Counted from the first letter of the stretch, positions 34,739 through 43,862 are shown. The stretch: DNA of 64,000 nucleotides from Micromonospora costi (GCF_003626655.1 NZ_RBAN01000002.1:1-64000); one strand, 5' to 3'. Notes: generated by a model not told the origin, from the sequence alone. A program made the numbers and translations.

Positions 34739-35956
34739 CTAGGCGGACGGGGACGGGGCTTCCGGTGGGCGCCCGGCGGCGCGTCGCGCGTCCGCGATGG
34801 CGACCCCGAGCAGCACGACGGCAGCGGCGACGGCGGCGACCAGCGGCGGGGCGAAGACCAGCGGCGGCGCCAGCAGGATCAGAACGCCGATGCCGACGAG
34901 CCGGCGCACGGCGAGCCGGTCGAAGACGATCCGTTCCAGTCGACTGCGGCCGAACAGGAAAAGCGCCGGCCCGCCGAGGATGACCGCGAGCCAGGCCGGC
35001 ACGGAGGGCCCGGAGGGGTGCGCCAACACGATCTCCGAGCCAGCCGCGGTCAGGGTGATGCCGAGCACCATGAGCAGATGGGCCACGCCGACGATCCCGC
35101 CCGCAGCTGCCCGGTTCGACGCCTTCTCGACGGCTTCGGCCAACACCTGGCCAGCGCGATAGAAGTAGATCCGCCACATCAGCACGGACGACAGGAACGT
35201 GACCACCAGGGCCGCCTTTGCGGCGAGTGTGGCGGGGTGGTTGGCGTAGGTGAGGCCGATGGACAGCACCGTCTCGCCGAGCGCGATCAACAACAGTTGC
35301 TGGTAGCGCTCGGGGAGGTATCGGCTGCTGGCCATCGCCCACGCACTGGTCGGCGGGCGGCCCATTCCGGGTACCGGCCATCTGATCCGCGCGACGACCA
35401 GGTCCACGGTGATGGCGATCGACCACAGGGCGATCCGGTGGTTTCCGCGCATCGCCGCCCCGGCGAGCCAGATGACGCCGGAGATGCTGGTCCAGATGGC
35501 CAGGCGGGTGTAGAGCGCCCGTACGTTCTCGTGCTCCCGCAACAACGGCCGGAGCACCAAGGGGCGTCCGACGTGCAGCATCACGTACACAATGGCGAAG
35601 GTGGCGCCGCGTTGCTCGAAGTCGTACAGGGACGTCGCCATGACCAGCAGGCCGAACGCGCTGACCAGGACCAGCAGCTGGATCCAGCGGTTGCGGTAGT
35701 CGAACCGGCTGGTGAGGTACGCGGTGGTGGTCCACAGCCACAGCAACGGCAGGGCCAGGACGAACGTGTACAGCAGCGACAGCCAGCGCACGCCCACGTC
35801 GTCGGAGAGAAGGTCCGGCCCCATCCGGCTGACGACCCCGACCAGGGCGAAGACCAATACCAGGTCGAAGAACAGCTCCAGGAAACTGGCTTGCTGGGCG
35901 TCCTCCTCGCCGCGCAGGATGCCCCCGGCCTGCGCCGGCTCCGATGGTCGCCCCAT
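34739..35956 (-). CDS. Low-temperature-requirement A (LtrA) family membrane protein
   Basis: A 405-residue membrane protein with about twelve hydrophobic segments. The LtrA signature is SFLELFFDLVLVFALVG near residue 25. The second characteristic stretch is YLPERYQQLLLIALGETVLS, with ALGE conserved, and SVLMWRIYFYRAG follows. The ATG at 35954-35956 was preferred to a start 55 codons upstream because the family begins shortly before the FFDLV motif. LtrA proteins were first linked to cold growth in Listeria; their transport activity is not known. It appears to be a single gene. Confidence 0.92.
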   Translation of the reverse strand: MGRPSEPAQAGGILRGEEDAQQASFLELFFDLVLVFALVGVVSRMGPDLLSDDVGVRWLSLLYTFVLALPLLWLWTTTAYLTSRFDYRNRWIQLLVLVSAFGLLVMATSLYDFEQRGATFAIVYVMLHVGRPLVLRPLLREHENVRALYTRLAIWTSISGVIWLAGAAMRGNHRIALWSIAITVDLVVARIRWPVPGMGRPPTSAWAMASSRYLPERYQQLLLIALGETVLSIGLTYANHPATLAAKAALVVTFLSSVLMWRIYFYRAGQVLAEAVEKASNRAAAGGIVGVAHLLMVLGITLTAAGSEIVLAHPSGPSVPAWLAVILGGPALFLFGRSRLERIVFDRLAVRRLVGIGVLILLAPPLVFAPPLVAAVAAAVVLLGVAIADARRAAGRPPEAPSPSA

Positions 35957-36446
35957 CCGCTCATGGTCGCGTGATGACTGTCCTGCCCGCGCCAATTTCG
36001 CCCGTTTTATCGACCTGGCGCGTGAGCCAGCAGCGGAATTAGCGGCATGTTCCTCTTGTAACCGAGGCGTCAGGCAGCGAGCCCAGCACGGGCATTGGTG
36101 CGGGTCGACCCCGAACGTCAACCGACGACGCTACTTGCTCGCCGATGCCGGCTGCCAGCGGCTGGCAGCGTGCGACGGGATCCACCGACCGGCGTCGGAG
36201 CTCTGGCTCGGCCTGATCGCCATATAGCTGAGAAGTACCGCAACCGGCGACATCATCGCAGCCCTCGGCGAACCAACCGGTTGAGGATGGCGATCTGTGC
36301 ATCGGGCCGTCGGCAGCGCCTCGCCGGCAATCCGGTTCAAGTCAGCGGTTCTGCCCTCGAGTGGCGCACCCGGAGCCGAGGGCGCCGGTTTAGCTAGAGG
36401 CCTGTGCGGTACTTACGCCCAGGCCCGACGATTGAGGAGAGAGCCG
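35957..36446. other. Intergenic region between LtrA and cupin genes
   Basis: About 490 bases between divergent genes. No gene is recognised. The last 15 bases include GAGGAG, the ribosome binding site of the cupin gene. Confidence 0.45.
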
Positions 36447-36965
36447 GTGGCCAATGCCGCGATTCCACCCGATGACCCGAACCGTACCCTCGTCCACGCC
36501 CGGCCCGATGATCCGAGCCTGGACCATGTTGCCATCGCTGGCGGCACCTACACCATCCTCGTCAGCGGCGAGCAGACGGCCGGCCGGTACTGCCTGATCG
36601 GTATGCGGGTTCCGCCAGGCGGTGGGCCGCCACCGCACCGGCACGACTTCGAGGAGATGTTTACTCTGCTTGAGGGGGCGGTGGAGTTCACCATTCGGGA
36701 ACAACGGACTACGGTCCGGGCCGGGGAGACGATCAACATTCCGGCCAACGCGCCGCATTTCTTCCGTAACTCCTTCGATCAGCCCGCGCGGATGCTTTGC
36801 ATGTGCGCCCCGGCTGGCCAGGACGAGTACTTCGTGCGCGTGGGCGACGCGGTCGACGGTCCCACGGCGGCGCCGCCGGCTCTCACCGGCGAGGAGCAGG
36901 CCGAGCGCCAGAATCGTGCTGCCACGCTGGCGGCCGACTATCGCACGGAGTTACTAATTCCTTAA
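36447..36965 (+). CDS. Cupin-domain protein
   Basis: A 172-residue single cupin. Motif 1 reads GGGPPPHRHDFEEMFTLLEG, with two His and one Glu as metal ligands, and motif 2 reads ETINIPANAPHFFRN, with the last His. This fits a quercetinase-like or small-molecule-binding cupin. The GTG start at 36447 has GAGGAG at a good distance. There are no operon partners: 3' of it lie transposon fragments. The ligand and reaction are unknown. Confidence 0.87.
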   Translation: MANAAIPPDDPNRTLVHARPDDPSLDHVAIAGGTYTILVSGEQTAGRYCLIGMRVPPGGGPPPHRHDFEEMFTLLEGAVEFTIREQRTTVRAGETINIPANAPHFFRNSFDQPARMLCMCAPAGQDEYFVRVGDAVDGPTAAPPALTGEEQAERQNRAATLAADYRTELLIP

Positions 36966-37389
36966 TGGCCTACTTCTCTGACGAGCCAATTCCGCCTAGC
37001 GTTGACCCCTCCGGCAGGTCGAGGCGCTCGAAGTTCAACAGACGCTCATGGCGCTGGGCCTGCTCGGCACCTACGCCCTGCCTGAGGACCTCGAATACCA
37101 GGTGAGACAGGCTATGGAGAGTGACCTCGACTGCCTGAATGTCGGCGCGGCCGCGAGGCACGTACCCGCGCAGGAGCTGACGGGACGGCGGTTGGGCCGA
37201 GTGATGTCTGGTCGCCGCGGTCGAGGGGCTTGTCCGGGCCAGCCCGTTGCAGCAGGCGACCGGCGAACTCCGGTTCCGGCATCCGCTCGTGCGCTCGGCC
37301 GTATCCGGACCGCGCCGGCCGACGAGCGAAACCCGACGACGAGCTGGCCGAAGCGCTGGAACGCAGCGCCGCCCGGCGCGTATGGCGCC
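36966..37389. other. Degenerate region with a LuxR/ATPase-like snippet
   Basis: No intact gene. Around 37240-37310 a plus-strand frame reads LQQATGELRFRHPLVRSAV, which resembles the end of the ATPase domain of large LuxR-type regulators, and then loses similarity. The rest is unrecognised. Confidence 0.35.
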
Positions 37390-37535
37390 GTGACATCGCC
37401 CAAGTCGTGCGTCGGGCGACCGGCAGGGGCGTCTGCCTGGCCTTCGCCGACGCGCTGCAACTTCGGGGTGCCCGAAGACGTCCTCACCGACAACGGCAAG
37501 CGGTTCACCGACCAGTTCGGCAAGGCCCCTCGGGA
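37390..37535 (+). mobile_element. IS481-family transposase fragment
   Basis: Two plus-strand pieces separated by one frameshift: VVRRATGRGVCLAFADAL, then FGVPEDVLTDNGKRFTDQFG. The second carries the DDE-type Asp of the integrase core (LTDNGKQFT-like). Both ends and most of the gene are missing. Confidence 0.7.
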
Positions 37536-37648
37536 GAGACCTGGCACGTTCTACAGGGCAGCACAGCATGATGGTCCGTGCCAACCACCGCACCTGGCGA
37601 TCTTGCTGCTGTTCACAGCGGTGGGGGCACGAAGCCTCCGACGATCGG

Positions 37649-37702
37649 AGGGTCTGTGTCGACGTCGGTCGCAGCCACTCATCGATGGCGACGATGTGGA
37701 TT
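37649..37702 (-). mobile_element. Terminal scrap of an IS5 element
   Basis: The sequence GGTCTGTGTCGACGTCGGTC and the bases after it match the transposase-stop end of the IS5 copy at 27167-27962 (GGGCCTGTGTCGAAGTCGGTC there). The minus strand reads IHIVAIDEWL like that transposase's last residues. Confidence 0.6.
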
Positions 37703-37719
37703 CGGCAATGAGTCCAAGA

Positions 37720-37920
37720 TCAATGCCGTTCCACCCATTGCAGTAGCAGGCCAAACAGGATGCACCCGCCGCCCAAAACAGCCATCGCGACGGCCAGCTT
37801 GATCTTTGTGCGCCAGTAGATGCGACCGAAGTCATCGTTCTTGGCCTCGGCGCCCATGATCCGCGAATAATCATCCGGGTTCTGGGGATCACCCATGATA
37901 CGTCCGTATTCGTCCGCCAT
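37720..37920 (-). CDS. Small membrane-anchored protein with three (D/E)-aromatic-x-R-I motifs
   Basis: A 66-residue protein. The polar N-terminal half repeats one short motif three times: EYGRIMGDP, DYSRIMGAE and DFGRIYW. A basic linker and a single C-terminal membrane helix follow (LAVAMAVLGGGCILFGLLL). The start has GGAGG six bases upstream, the best ribosome binding site nearby, which supports a real gene although it lies between two IS5 scraps. I do not recognise a named family. The repeated aromatic-Arg motif facing the cytosol suggests a docking or assembly role; that is inference. Confidence 0.75.
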   Translation of the reverse strand: MADEYGRIMGDPQNPDDYSRIMGAEAKNDDFGRIYWRTKIKLAVAMAVLGGGCILFGLLLQWVERH

Positions 37921-38025
37921 GACAATCCTCCCCGCTCGTCGTTAGTCTCAGGGTTTCCCGGCTCGGCTGCGGCCCGCTGTGCCTCCACATTTTGCTTGCT
38001 CGGCATGTCTGTGAGGTCGCCACTA

Positions 38026-38235
38026 GCGCCTGCGTCGAAGTCGGCTGCGGCCATTGATTGACGGCGGCGAGGTGGATGGTGGTCCCGTAGCGCACGGTTA
38101 GCTTGTCGAAGCGGGTGGCCACGGCCCGGTTTCGGTTGAGGCGGTTGATGCCGCACTCCAACGGCGCGACGTTACTGGTGAAGGTGCGGGTCGAAGGCTG
38201 GTGGCCGGCCGCCCTTGGATCCGTTGGCTCGCCGA
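38026..38235 (-). mobile_element. IS5 transposase C-terminal remnant
   Basis: The minus strand shows ANGSKGGRPPAFDPHLHQ and a stop, then in another frame [20 protein letters not shown] and ATIHLA-like sequence. This is the same C terminus as in the IS5 copy at 27167-27962, with a frameshift and a lost stop codon. The element end (GCGCCTGCGTCGAAG) is at about 38027. Confidence 0.8.
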
Positions 38236-38887
38236 CCTACGCATAACGAGTCGTCCTCGGCCCCTGGTCCACCTCCTGGTCCTCGAACCCGACATGGCGT
38301 AAGCGTCCGTGATCGTCCGCTCCATCGCCGGGTTGGTCGCTCATGGCACCCCGGTTGCTCGCCGTCCGCGCCCCGAGCCGACACCGACACCGGGCCGCTG
38401 TCGGTCAGCCGAGCCCGTTTGTCCACAGCTCATCTGCCACGAACAGCAGGCGTAGCCAGGATCGACTCGAGTTGTCAGCGCCGGCTGGGGACAGCCAGCG
38501 CTCGCCTTCAGCCCTGACAGGCACTCCTCAGCCCAGGTTGAGTCTGATGGGCTTCGATTAGGGGCGAGGCCCTACGGGTGTCCAGGCCAGCGCCGCAAAA
38601 CTACGAGGGGCGCGAGTCCGGTCACTGAAGATCATTTGTCAAGCCATCGTTTCCCTGCCGGTTGCGTCCCGTTGATCGGATCTGTGCCGCCGCCTGCAAC
38701 GGTCGGACACGAAATTGTCGGGCTGGCGGTGATTGGCGTGCCGCTGCTGCGGCCGAGACTCGGTGGGACCTCAGGTCCCGCTCCTATCACCCAGTCGAGG
38801 CTGACCGTAAACAACGCTGCCGGCGCGCAGCTGACCTTCACGTCGCCCCCGACCTGTGATCAGAATGGGAAGGACGGCGAAACCAAT
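38236..38887. other. Intergenic region before the PhoD gene
   Basis: About 650 bases with no recognised gene. The phoD-like reading frame stays open upstream to 38636, but that part has no conserved features and precedes the Tat signal, so it is probably untranslated. No PHO box was identified with confidence. Confidence 0.45.
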
Positions 38888-40492
38888 ATGAGCCACCCGG
38901 ATGCCGCGCACTCCAGCATCTCTGGCCTGAGCCGGCGAAACCTGTTGGCCCTGGGAGGACTCGGAACGGCGGCCGCAGTTGTCGGCGGCGCCGTCGCCCG
39001 GCCCGCCGGGGCGGCAGCCAGTCCGCCCTTCTTCGACAACCCTTTCAGCCTGGGCGTAGCGTCCGGCGACCCCCTACCGGATGGCGTGGTCCTCTGGACC
39101 CGACTCGCCCCTGATCCACTCGCCGCAGACGGCAACGGCGGCATGCCCCCGGAGACGTTCGGGGTCCGTTACGAGGTAGCCGAGGACGAGAGGTTCTCCC
39201 GGATCATCCGCCGGGGGGCGGTTGAGGCCACACCGGAGTTCGGTCACTCGGTACACGTCGAGCTTTCCGGACTGGCGCCAGCACGCGAGTACTTCTACCG
39301 ATTCCACTTCGGGCCGGTAGTCAGCCCGGTGGGCCGGACCAAGACGGCCCCGGCCTTCGACGCGTCCGTCGCACGGCTGCGGCTCGCTGTCACCAGCTGC
39401 CAGAACTACCCGGCCGGCTACTTCGTCGGCTACCGCGACATCGCCACCCAGGACCTGGACCTGGTCGTTCACCTCGGCGACTACATCTATCAGGGACCCT
39501 CCGCCGGCAACCCGGCGATCAACCGACCCCACGTGCCCAACGTCGAGATCATGACCCTGGCCGAGTATCGCATCCGGCACGCACAGTACAAGACCGACCC
39601 GCACTTGCAGGACGCCCACAGCTCGGCGCCCTTCATCGTCATCCCCGACGACCACGAGGTGACCAACAACTACGCCAATGACATCGGCGGCGGTGCGTCG
39701 GGTGACGTGTTCCTCGCCCGTCGCGCCGCCGCCTATCAGGCGTACTACGAGAACATGCCACTGCGGCGATCGTCCCTGCCGGACGGCCCGAACATGCGAC
39801 TGTACCGTCGCGTGCGCTATGGCGATCTCGCTCAGTTCCATCTGCTCGACACTCGGCAGTACCGCTCTGACCAGGCCAAGTGGAGCAACTCCCAAGCCAT
39901 CAACGGCTACTCCCCCGGTGCCCTTGACCCGACCCGCACAATCCTCGGCGACGCCCAGGAGCAGTGGCTCCAAGAAGGCTTGGCGACGTCGACCGCCCGA
40001 TGGAACATCATCGGAAACCAGACCAAGTTCGCGCCGTTCGACCACAAAGCCGGACCGGGAGTGGTCTACGACTCGGTAGATAGTTGGGGAGAGGGCTACG
40101 TCGCCGACCGCGACCAGCTGCTCCAGTTCATCGCCACGCACAGGCCGTCCAACCCGATCGTCATCACCGGAGACGCGCACCGCAACTGGGTCTTCAATCT
40201 CAAGGCCGGTTTCAGCGACCCAACCTCCGCGACGCTGGCCACCGAGTACCTTGGCACCTCGATCAGCAGCGGTGGTGACGGCCCCGCCACGACCATCTAC
40301 GGCCCCACCGCGGACAACCCGCACATGATGTTCTCCAACAATCAACGGGGCTACATGCAGGTCGACGTCACTCCGGAGCAGTGGCGGGTCGACTTCCGAG
40401 TCTCCGACACCGTCCTGAACCCCGACGCACCGATGTACACCCTCGCCACGTTCGTGACCGACGACGGTAAGCCGGGCGCCCGACGGATGTGA
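38888..40492 (+). CDS. PhoD-family alkaline phosphatase/phosphodiesterase, Tat-exported
   Basis: A 534-residue secreted phosphatase. The Tat signal covers residues 14-45 (SRRNLLALGGLGTAAAVVGG). The N-terminal PhoD domain starts at NPFSLGVASGDPLPDGVVLW. Metal-site motifs follow in order: VHLGDYIYQG, IPDDHEVTNNY, a DTRQYR motif and ITGDAHRNW. These correspond to the calcium/iron site of PhoD. The ATG at 38888 places the Tat motif at the usual distance, with AAGGA upstream. It releases phosphate from extracellular phosphodiesters, presumably under phosphate limitation. A strong terminator follows. Confidence 0.93.
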   Translation: MSHPDAAHSSISGLSRRNLLALGGLGTAAAVVGGAVARPAGAAASPPFFDNPFSLGVASGDPLPDGVVLWTRLAPDPLAADGNGGMPPETFGVRYEVAEDERFSRIIRRGAVEATPEFGHSVHVELSGLAPAREYFYRFHFGPVVSPVGRTKTAPAFDASVARLRLAVTSCQNYPAGYFVGYRDIATQDLDLVVHLGDYIYQGPSAGNPAINRPHVPNVEIMTLAEYRIRHAQYKTDPHLQDAHSSAPFIVIPDDHEVTNNYANDIGGGASGDVFLARRAAAYQAYYENMPLRRSSLPDGPNMRLYRRVRYGDLAQFHLLDTRQYRSDQAKWSNSQAINGYSPGALDPTRTILGDAQEQWLQEGLATSTARWNIIGNQTKFAPFDHKAGPGVVYDSVDSWGEGYVADRDQLLQFIATHRPSNPIVITGDAHRNWVFNLKAGFSDPTSATLATEYLGTSISSGGDGPATTIYGPTADNPHMMFSNNQRGYMQVDVTPEQWRVDFRVSDTVLNPDAPMYTLATFVTDDGKPGARRM

Positions 40493-40511
40493 CAGCAAGG
40501 CGCAGACCCGT

Positions 40512-40544
40512 CCATGGGCGCGGCCGCTCAGGTCGCGCCCATGG
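40512..40544 (+). terminator. Terminator of the phoD-like gene
   Basis: A perfect 11-base stem CCATGGGCGCG/CGCGCCCATGG with an 11-base loop, 20 bases after the stop. Confidence 0.85.
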
Positions 40545-40693
40545 CGGCGGTCCAAGCTGGTGCCAGCTCGCCTCCACGTCCCTCCTACGGTGGGTACGGC
40601 GTATGCTGCACATTCGGGAGGATGCGCGCCCCGACCGGTGCCGTCGACGCGGGCTAGCGGCCCCGACTCGCCCGCATCCGATGGTGCCCGTCG

Positions 40694-40960
40694 TCAACGG
40701 CTGAAGAACCACTCGAGCGCGGGCGCGAGCACCCCGGGGGCGGCCACGTGGGTCTGGCCTTCGATCACCCGACGGTTCGCGTTCGGCACGCTCACGGCAT
40801 GACGGCAGAGCAGGAGACGCAGGGCGGTCGCCGCTTGGGCGGGGACGACGCCGTTGCCGAGGACGCGCAACGCGCCGGTGCGGGGGAGATCGGGCGTGGG
40901 GCCGGTGACCCAGTGAGCGGGTAGGCCCATGAGCCATTCCACGAACGACGGTGCCAGCAA
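40694..40960 (-). pseudogene. Chimeric remnant: DNA cytosine methyltransferase tail joined to a hydrolase tail
   Basis: One minus-strand frame joins two unrelated protein ends. The first 50 codons (FVEWLMGLPAHWVTG, then ALRVLGNGVVPAQAATALRL) are the C terminus of a phage-type C5 cytosine methyltransferase. The last 33 codons (NRRVIEGQTHVAAPGVLAPA and then LEWFFSR) are the C terminus of an alpha/beta hydrolase. The junction is near 40795-40810. No catalytic part of either enzyme remains. Confidence 0.65.
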
Positions 40961-41100
40961 CGGCTACGCATCGACCGCCAGCTCGAGGAAGCCATCACCG
41001 CCGGCGCCGACTCGCTACACCTGGCCGCCGTCTTCGGCTTCAGCGAAGGCACCGCGATCCGGTAGGCCACCAACGCGCGCCCACCTGCTCAACGAGCCAT
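40950..41100 (+). pseudogene. Tail fragment of an integrase-like protein
   Basis: A plus-strand frame reads RQLEEAITAGADSLHLAAVF, GFSEGTAIR, a TAG, then ATNAR. It resembles the conserved C terminus of actinobacterial integrase/transposase-like proteins that read AAVFGLD-x-x-TAIRYA-x-x-AR; the stop replaces the Tyr codon. It overlaps the chimeric remnant on the other strand. Confidence 0.45.
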
Positions 41101-41150
41101 CTAGCCGCGTCCCATGATCCGGCTACCGCGTGCGCGCCTTGGTCGTTTCG

Positions 41151-41855
41151 TCAGTAGCCGCCATCTGCTGCCGACGTGGTAGCGGCCGGGAGTTCCCCAC
41201 GCTCGCGGGCGGCGAGGTCGTCGAGGATGGCTTCGGTGGCGGTCGCGCCGAACCGGGTCGCTCCGGCCTCGTGCAGCGTGAGCAGGGTGTCGAGACTACG
41301 GACTCCACCGGCGGCTTTGACCTGGACGTGCGGGGATACCGCAGCGCGCATCAGCTGGATGTCGGCGAGGGTGGCGCCGCCCGGGGCGAACCCGGTGCTG
41401 GTCTTGACGAAGTGAGCGCCCGCCTGCTCGGTGAGTCGGCAGCCGAGCGTCTTCTCCTCGTCGGTGAGGTAGGCGTTCTCCAGGATCACCTTGACCACCC
41501 GGCCCCCCGCGGCGGCGACGACCGCGGCGATGTCGTCGAGCACGTAGCCGGTGTCACCATCGCGCAGCCGACCGATGTGCAGGACCATGTCGATCTCGTC
41601 GGCGCCAGCCTCGACCAGCGCGCGAGTCTCGGCAGCCTTGATCGCGGTGCGGGTGTCGCCGTGCGGGAATCCGGCCACCGTCCCGACCAGGACCCCGGTG
41701 CCCGCCAGTGCGGCTGCGGCGAGTTCGACGTCGGACGGGCGGACGCAGACCGAGGCGACCTCGCGACGAGCGGCGATCTCGCAGCCGCGCTTGATGTCGT
41801 CGAGGGTCAGTTCGGGGCGCAGCAGTGAGTGGTCGATCATCTTGGCGATGCTCAT
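41151..41855 (-). CDS. deoC: Deoxyribose-phosphate aldolase
   Basis: A 234-residue class I aldolase that cleaves 2-deoxyribose 5-phosphate to glyceraldehyde 3-phosphate and acetaldehyde. Diagnostic motifs are IDHSLLRPELT at the N terminus, GTVAGFPHGD, VKVILENAYLTDEE, FVKTSTGFAPGGAT with the Schiff-base Lys, and VKAAGGVRSLDTL with the second catalytic Lys. It overlaps the upstream GntR/UTRA regulator by ATGA, so it is the second gene of that operon and is probably controlled by it. No nucleoside phosphorylase is adjacent. Confidence 0.95.
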   Translation of the reverse strand: MSIAKMIDHSLLRPELTLDDIKRGCEIAARREVASVCVRPSDVELAAAALAGTGVLVGTVAGFPHGDTRTAIKAAETRALVEAGADEIDMVLHIGRLRDGDTGYVLDDIAAVVAAAGGRVVKVILENAYLTDEEKTLGCRLTEQAGAHFVKTSTGFAPGGATLADIQLMRAAVSPHVQVKAAGGVRSLDTLLTLHEAGATRFGATATEAILDDLAARERGELPAATTSAADGGY

Positions 41856-42580
41856 CGGGTTTCTCCTGTTAGGGGTGGCTGCACGTCGAAGGTGACGTGC
41901 AGGTCGTAGCGTTCGCCGACGTAGCGGCTGACGGTGTACTCCAGCGGCGCTGAGTGCTGGTCGACGATGAGGCGGGTCTCGACCAGCAGCGGCTCGTCCG
42001 CCGGGACGTGCAGCAACTCTCCATCGGCGCCGGCCCGCTGCGCGGTCAGCCGCGACGAACCAAGCGTGGGCCGAAGGCCCCTCTCATGCAGGGCGCGGTG
42101 CAGCGATCCGGCTTCGAGATCGAGGTCGAGCAAGGAGCTCAGGTGGGACGGGAAGCAGGCGTACTCGACGGCCAGCGGAACCTGATCGGCCAGCCGCACC
42201 CGCACGATCGAGACCACCTGCGGCACCGCCGCGGTCAACTGCAACGCCGCAGCCTCCTCGGCAGACGCCGCCCGCACCTCCGCTTCCACCAGGCGTGACG
42301 CCGGAGTGCGGCCCCAGCTACGCACCTGGTCCTGGAAACTCATCAATGTCCCGGCGGCACGCGGCTCGGGTCGCTGCCGCACGAACGTGCCCCGCCCCTG
42401 GATCCGCTCGATAAGACCGTCGGACTCCAGCTCGTTGAGCGCCGCCCGCACGGTCATCCGGGCAACCCCGAACTCCTGAGCGAGCACCGACTCCGCAGGC
42501 ACCACGTCACCCGGCCGCGCTCGGGCCAAGCGGGTCCGCAACTCGCGTTCGATGCGTACGTACAAGGGCGCCTTAGCCAT
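41852..42580 (-). CDS. GntR/HutC-type regulator with UTRA domain
   Basis: A 242-residue regulator. The N-terminal winged helix (residues 1-70) carries PLYVRIERELRTRLA and VLAQEFGVARMTVRAALNEL. The UTRA effector domain (95-235) includes VVSIVRVRLADQVPLAVEYA and ends ERYDLHVTF. The ATG has GGAGG four bases upstream. It overlaps deoC by ATGA, and a TCTAGA-centred palindrome lies 12-24 bases before its start, so it probably represses its own operon until a sugar phosphate binds. Confidence 0.93.
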   Translation of the reverse strand: MAKAPLYVRIERELRTRLARARPGDVVPAESVLAQEFGVARMTVRAALNELESDGLIERIQGRGTFVRQRPEPRAAGTLMSFQDQVRSWGRTPASRLVEAEVRAASAEEAAALQLTAAVPQVVSIVRVRLADQVPLAVEYACFPSHLSSLLDLDLEAGSLHRALHERGLRPTLGSSRLTAQRAGADGELLHVPADEPLLVETRLIVDQHSAPLEYTVSRYVGERYDLHVTFDVQPPLTGETR

Positions 42581-42592
42581 CAATCCTCCAGG

Positions 42593-42604
42593 TCGTCTAG
42601 ACAA
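42593..42604 (-). promoter_or_regulatory. GntR-type operator
   Basis: TTGTCTAGACGA on the minus strand is a near-perfect palindrome of the GTCTAGAC type bound by HutC/DasR-like GntR proteins. It sits just upstream of the ribosome binding site of the gntR-deoC operon. Confidence 0.65.
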
Positions 42605-42708
42605 CCAAGAAGATGGCATAATGCCGGAACATGGTCAACCAGGCTGTGGGCTACCGCACCAGCTAGAAGCCCAGATGATCGACCGCTAGGCGATACGACT
42701 CGACCTGC

Positions 42709-42850
42709 TCACGGGAATCGCCGTATGCGACGGATGGCAATGCTTCCCACCCGATCGCTAACCGGCCAGGCCGCCCTCACGAGCGCTACCTCGACCACCC
42801 CGGTCGCCTCGAACCCGGGTAATCCAGGCGGCATGATAAGCCCACCGGAC
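42709..42850 (-). pseudogene. Possible quinone oxidoreductase snippet
   Basis: The minus strand contains MPPGLPGFEATGVVEV and, after it, VSDRVG. This recalls the N-terminal GFE-x-x-GVVE region of zinc-type quinone oxidoreductases. It is too short and unframed to be functional. Confidence 0.3.
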
Positions 42851-42899
42851 ACCCGGGTTCGCCATGCGAACGCCCGGGTTCGCCGGAACCCGCGGAGTT

Positions 42900-43862
42900 T
42901 TAGGGGCGGCGGAAGATGAGCACGTCCTCGTGGGTGATCAGGTGCAGCGGTGTGCCGGCGGTGCGGGCCTTGCGGACCTGCTGGAGCTGGAAAAACGACG
43001 GCCGGGCGACGAGGTGCCCGTCGCGGAGGGCCGCGAGGAGGGCGACGCATCGCTCCGTGGGGGCGAGACCGGCGCGGACGCCGGCGGCGATGACCGCGGA
43101 CGGCAGGTCGACGAGCTGGCCGTTCTTTCGCCACGGTCGGGCGGTGACCACGACGGTGCCGCCTGGGCGCAGCAGAGCTGCGCAGCCGCGCAGGATCTGT
43201 TCGAACCCGGCGGCGAGGCCGGTGAGGTCCCGGTAGGCGAGGTTCCCTCGGTCGGCGCCGTCGTTGTAGGCGTTGTCGAACTTCGCCACCCCATCTGGGG
43301 TGGGGCGGACGAGGCCGTGCACGGTGGGCCCGTACGGCGGTGACGTGACGACGAGGGCGACCTGCCCGGTCAATGCCGCGGGTAGCAGCGAGGCGAGTCG
43401 TGTGGCGTCGCCGCGGACCACCGACGCCCGTGCGCTGGCACCCTGGGTGTGAGCGTGGGCGATGTTGGCGTCGGCGATGTTGGCCCAGCGCGGCTCGTAC
43501 TCGACGCCGATGGCGTCGCGGCCGGCGTGGATCGCTTCGATGAGGGTGGTGCCGATCCCGCACATCGGGTCGAGGACGAGGTCGCCGGGATGGGTGTAGG
43601 CATGCACCGCGTGGGCGGCGATTGCCGGGAGCATCCTGGCGGGGTGCTTGACGGACTCGGGCAGGTACCGGCCGCGCCGCTGCACCGGTCCGGTCTGCTG
43701 GGCGGTCGCCCACACCGACAGGCCCTCCGGGACGGCCGGGTGGGGGCGTCCGTCGGTGTCGCGGTGCCGGCCCTCGTCGCTCCGGTGCCGGCCGCGGTAG
43801 GTGTCCTCGTCCTGCCCGTTGCGGTCCGCGGGGCTCGCGGATGGCTCAGCCACGGCGCTCAC
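42900..43862 (-). CDS. N4/N6-type DNA methyltransferase
   Basis: A 320-residue SAM-dependent DNA methyltransferase. The catalytic motif is VVTSPPYGPTVHG (TSPPY, motif IV). Motif I is LDPMCGIGTTLIEAIHAGRD, and VKHPARMLPAIAAHAVHAY before it belongs to the same domain. The order places motif I before motif IV. The GTG start overlaps the stop of the upstream gene (GTGA, 43859-43862), so the two proteins are made together. No restriction enzyme is adjacent, so protection of the element or regulation is likelier than a classic restriction system. Confidence 0.87.
   Translation of the reverse strand: MSAVAEPSASPADRNGQDEDTYRGRHRSDEGRHRDTDGRPHPAVPEGLSVWATAQQTGPVQRRGRYLPESVKHPARMLPAIAAHAVHAYTHPGDLVLDPMCGIGTTLIEAIHAGRDAIGVEYEPRWANIADANIAHAHTQGASARASVVRGDATRLASLLPAALTGQVALVVTSPPYGPTVHGLVRPTPDGVAKFDNAYNDGADRGNLAYRDLTGLAAGFEQILRGCAALLRPGGTVVVTARPWRKNGQLVDLPSAVIAAGVRAGLAPTERCVALLAALRDGHLVARPSFFQLQQVRKARTAGTPLHLITHEDVLIFRRP

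Noticed and set aside
42620..42899. Left attachment site of the conjugative element
   Set aside because: Only a weak quinone-oxidoreductase-like snippet is visible; no sequence matching the right edge was found.
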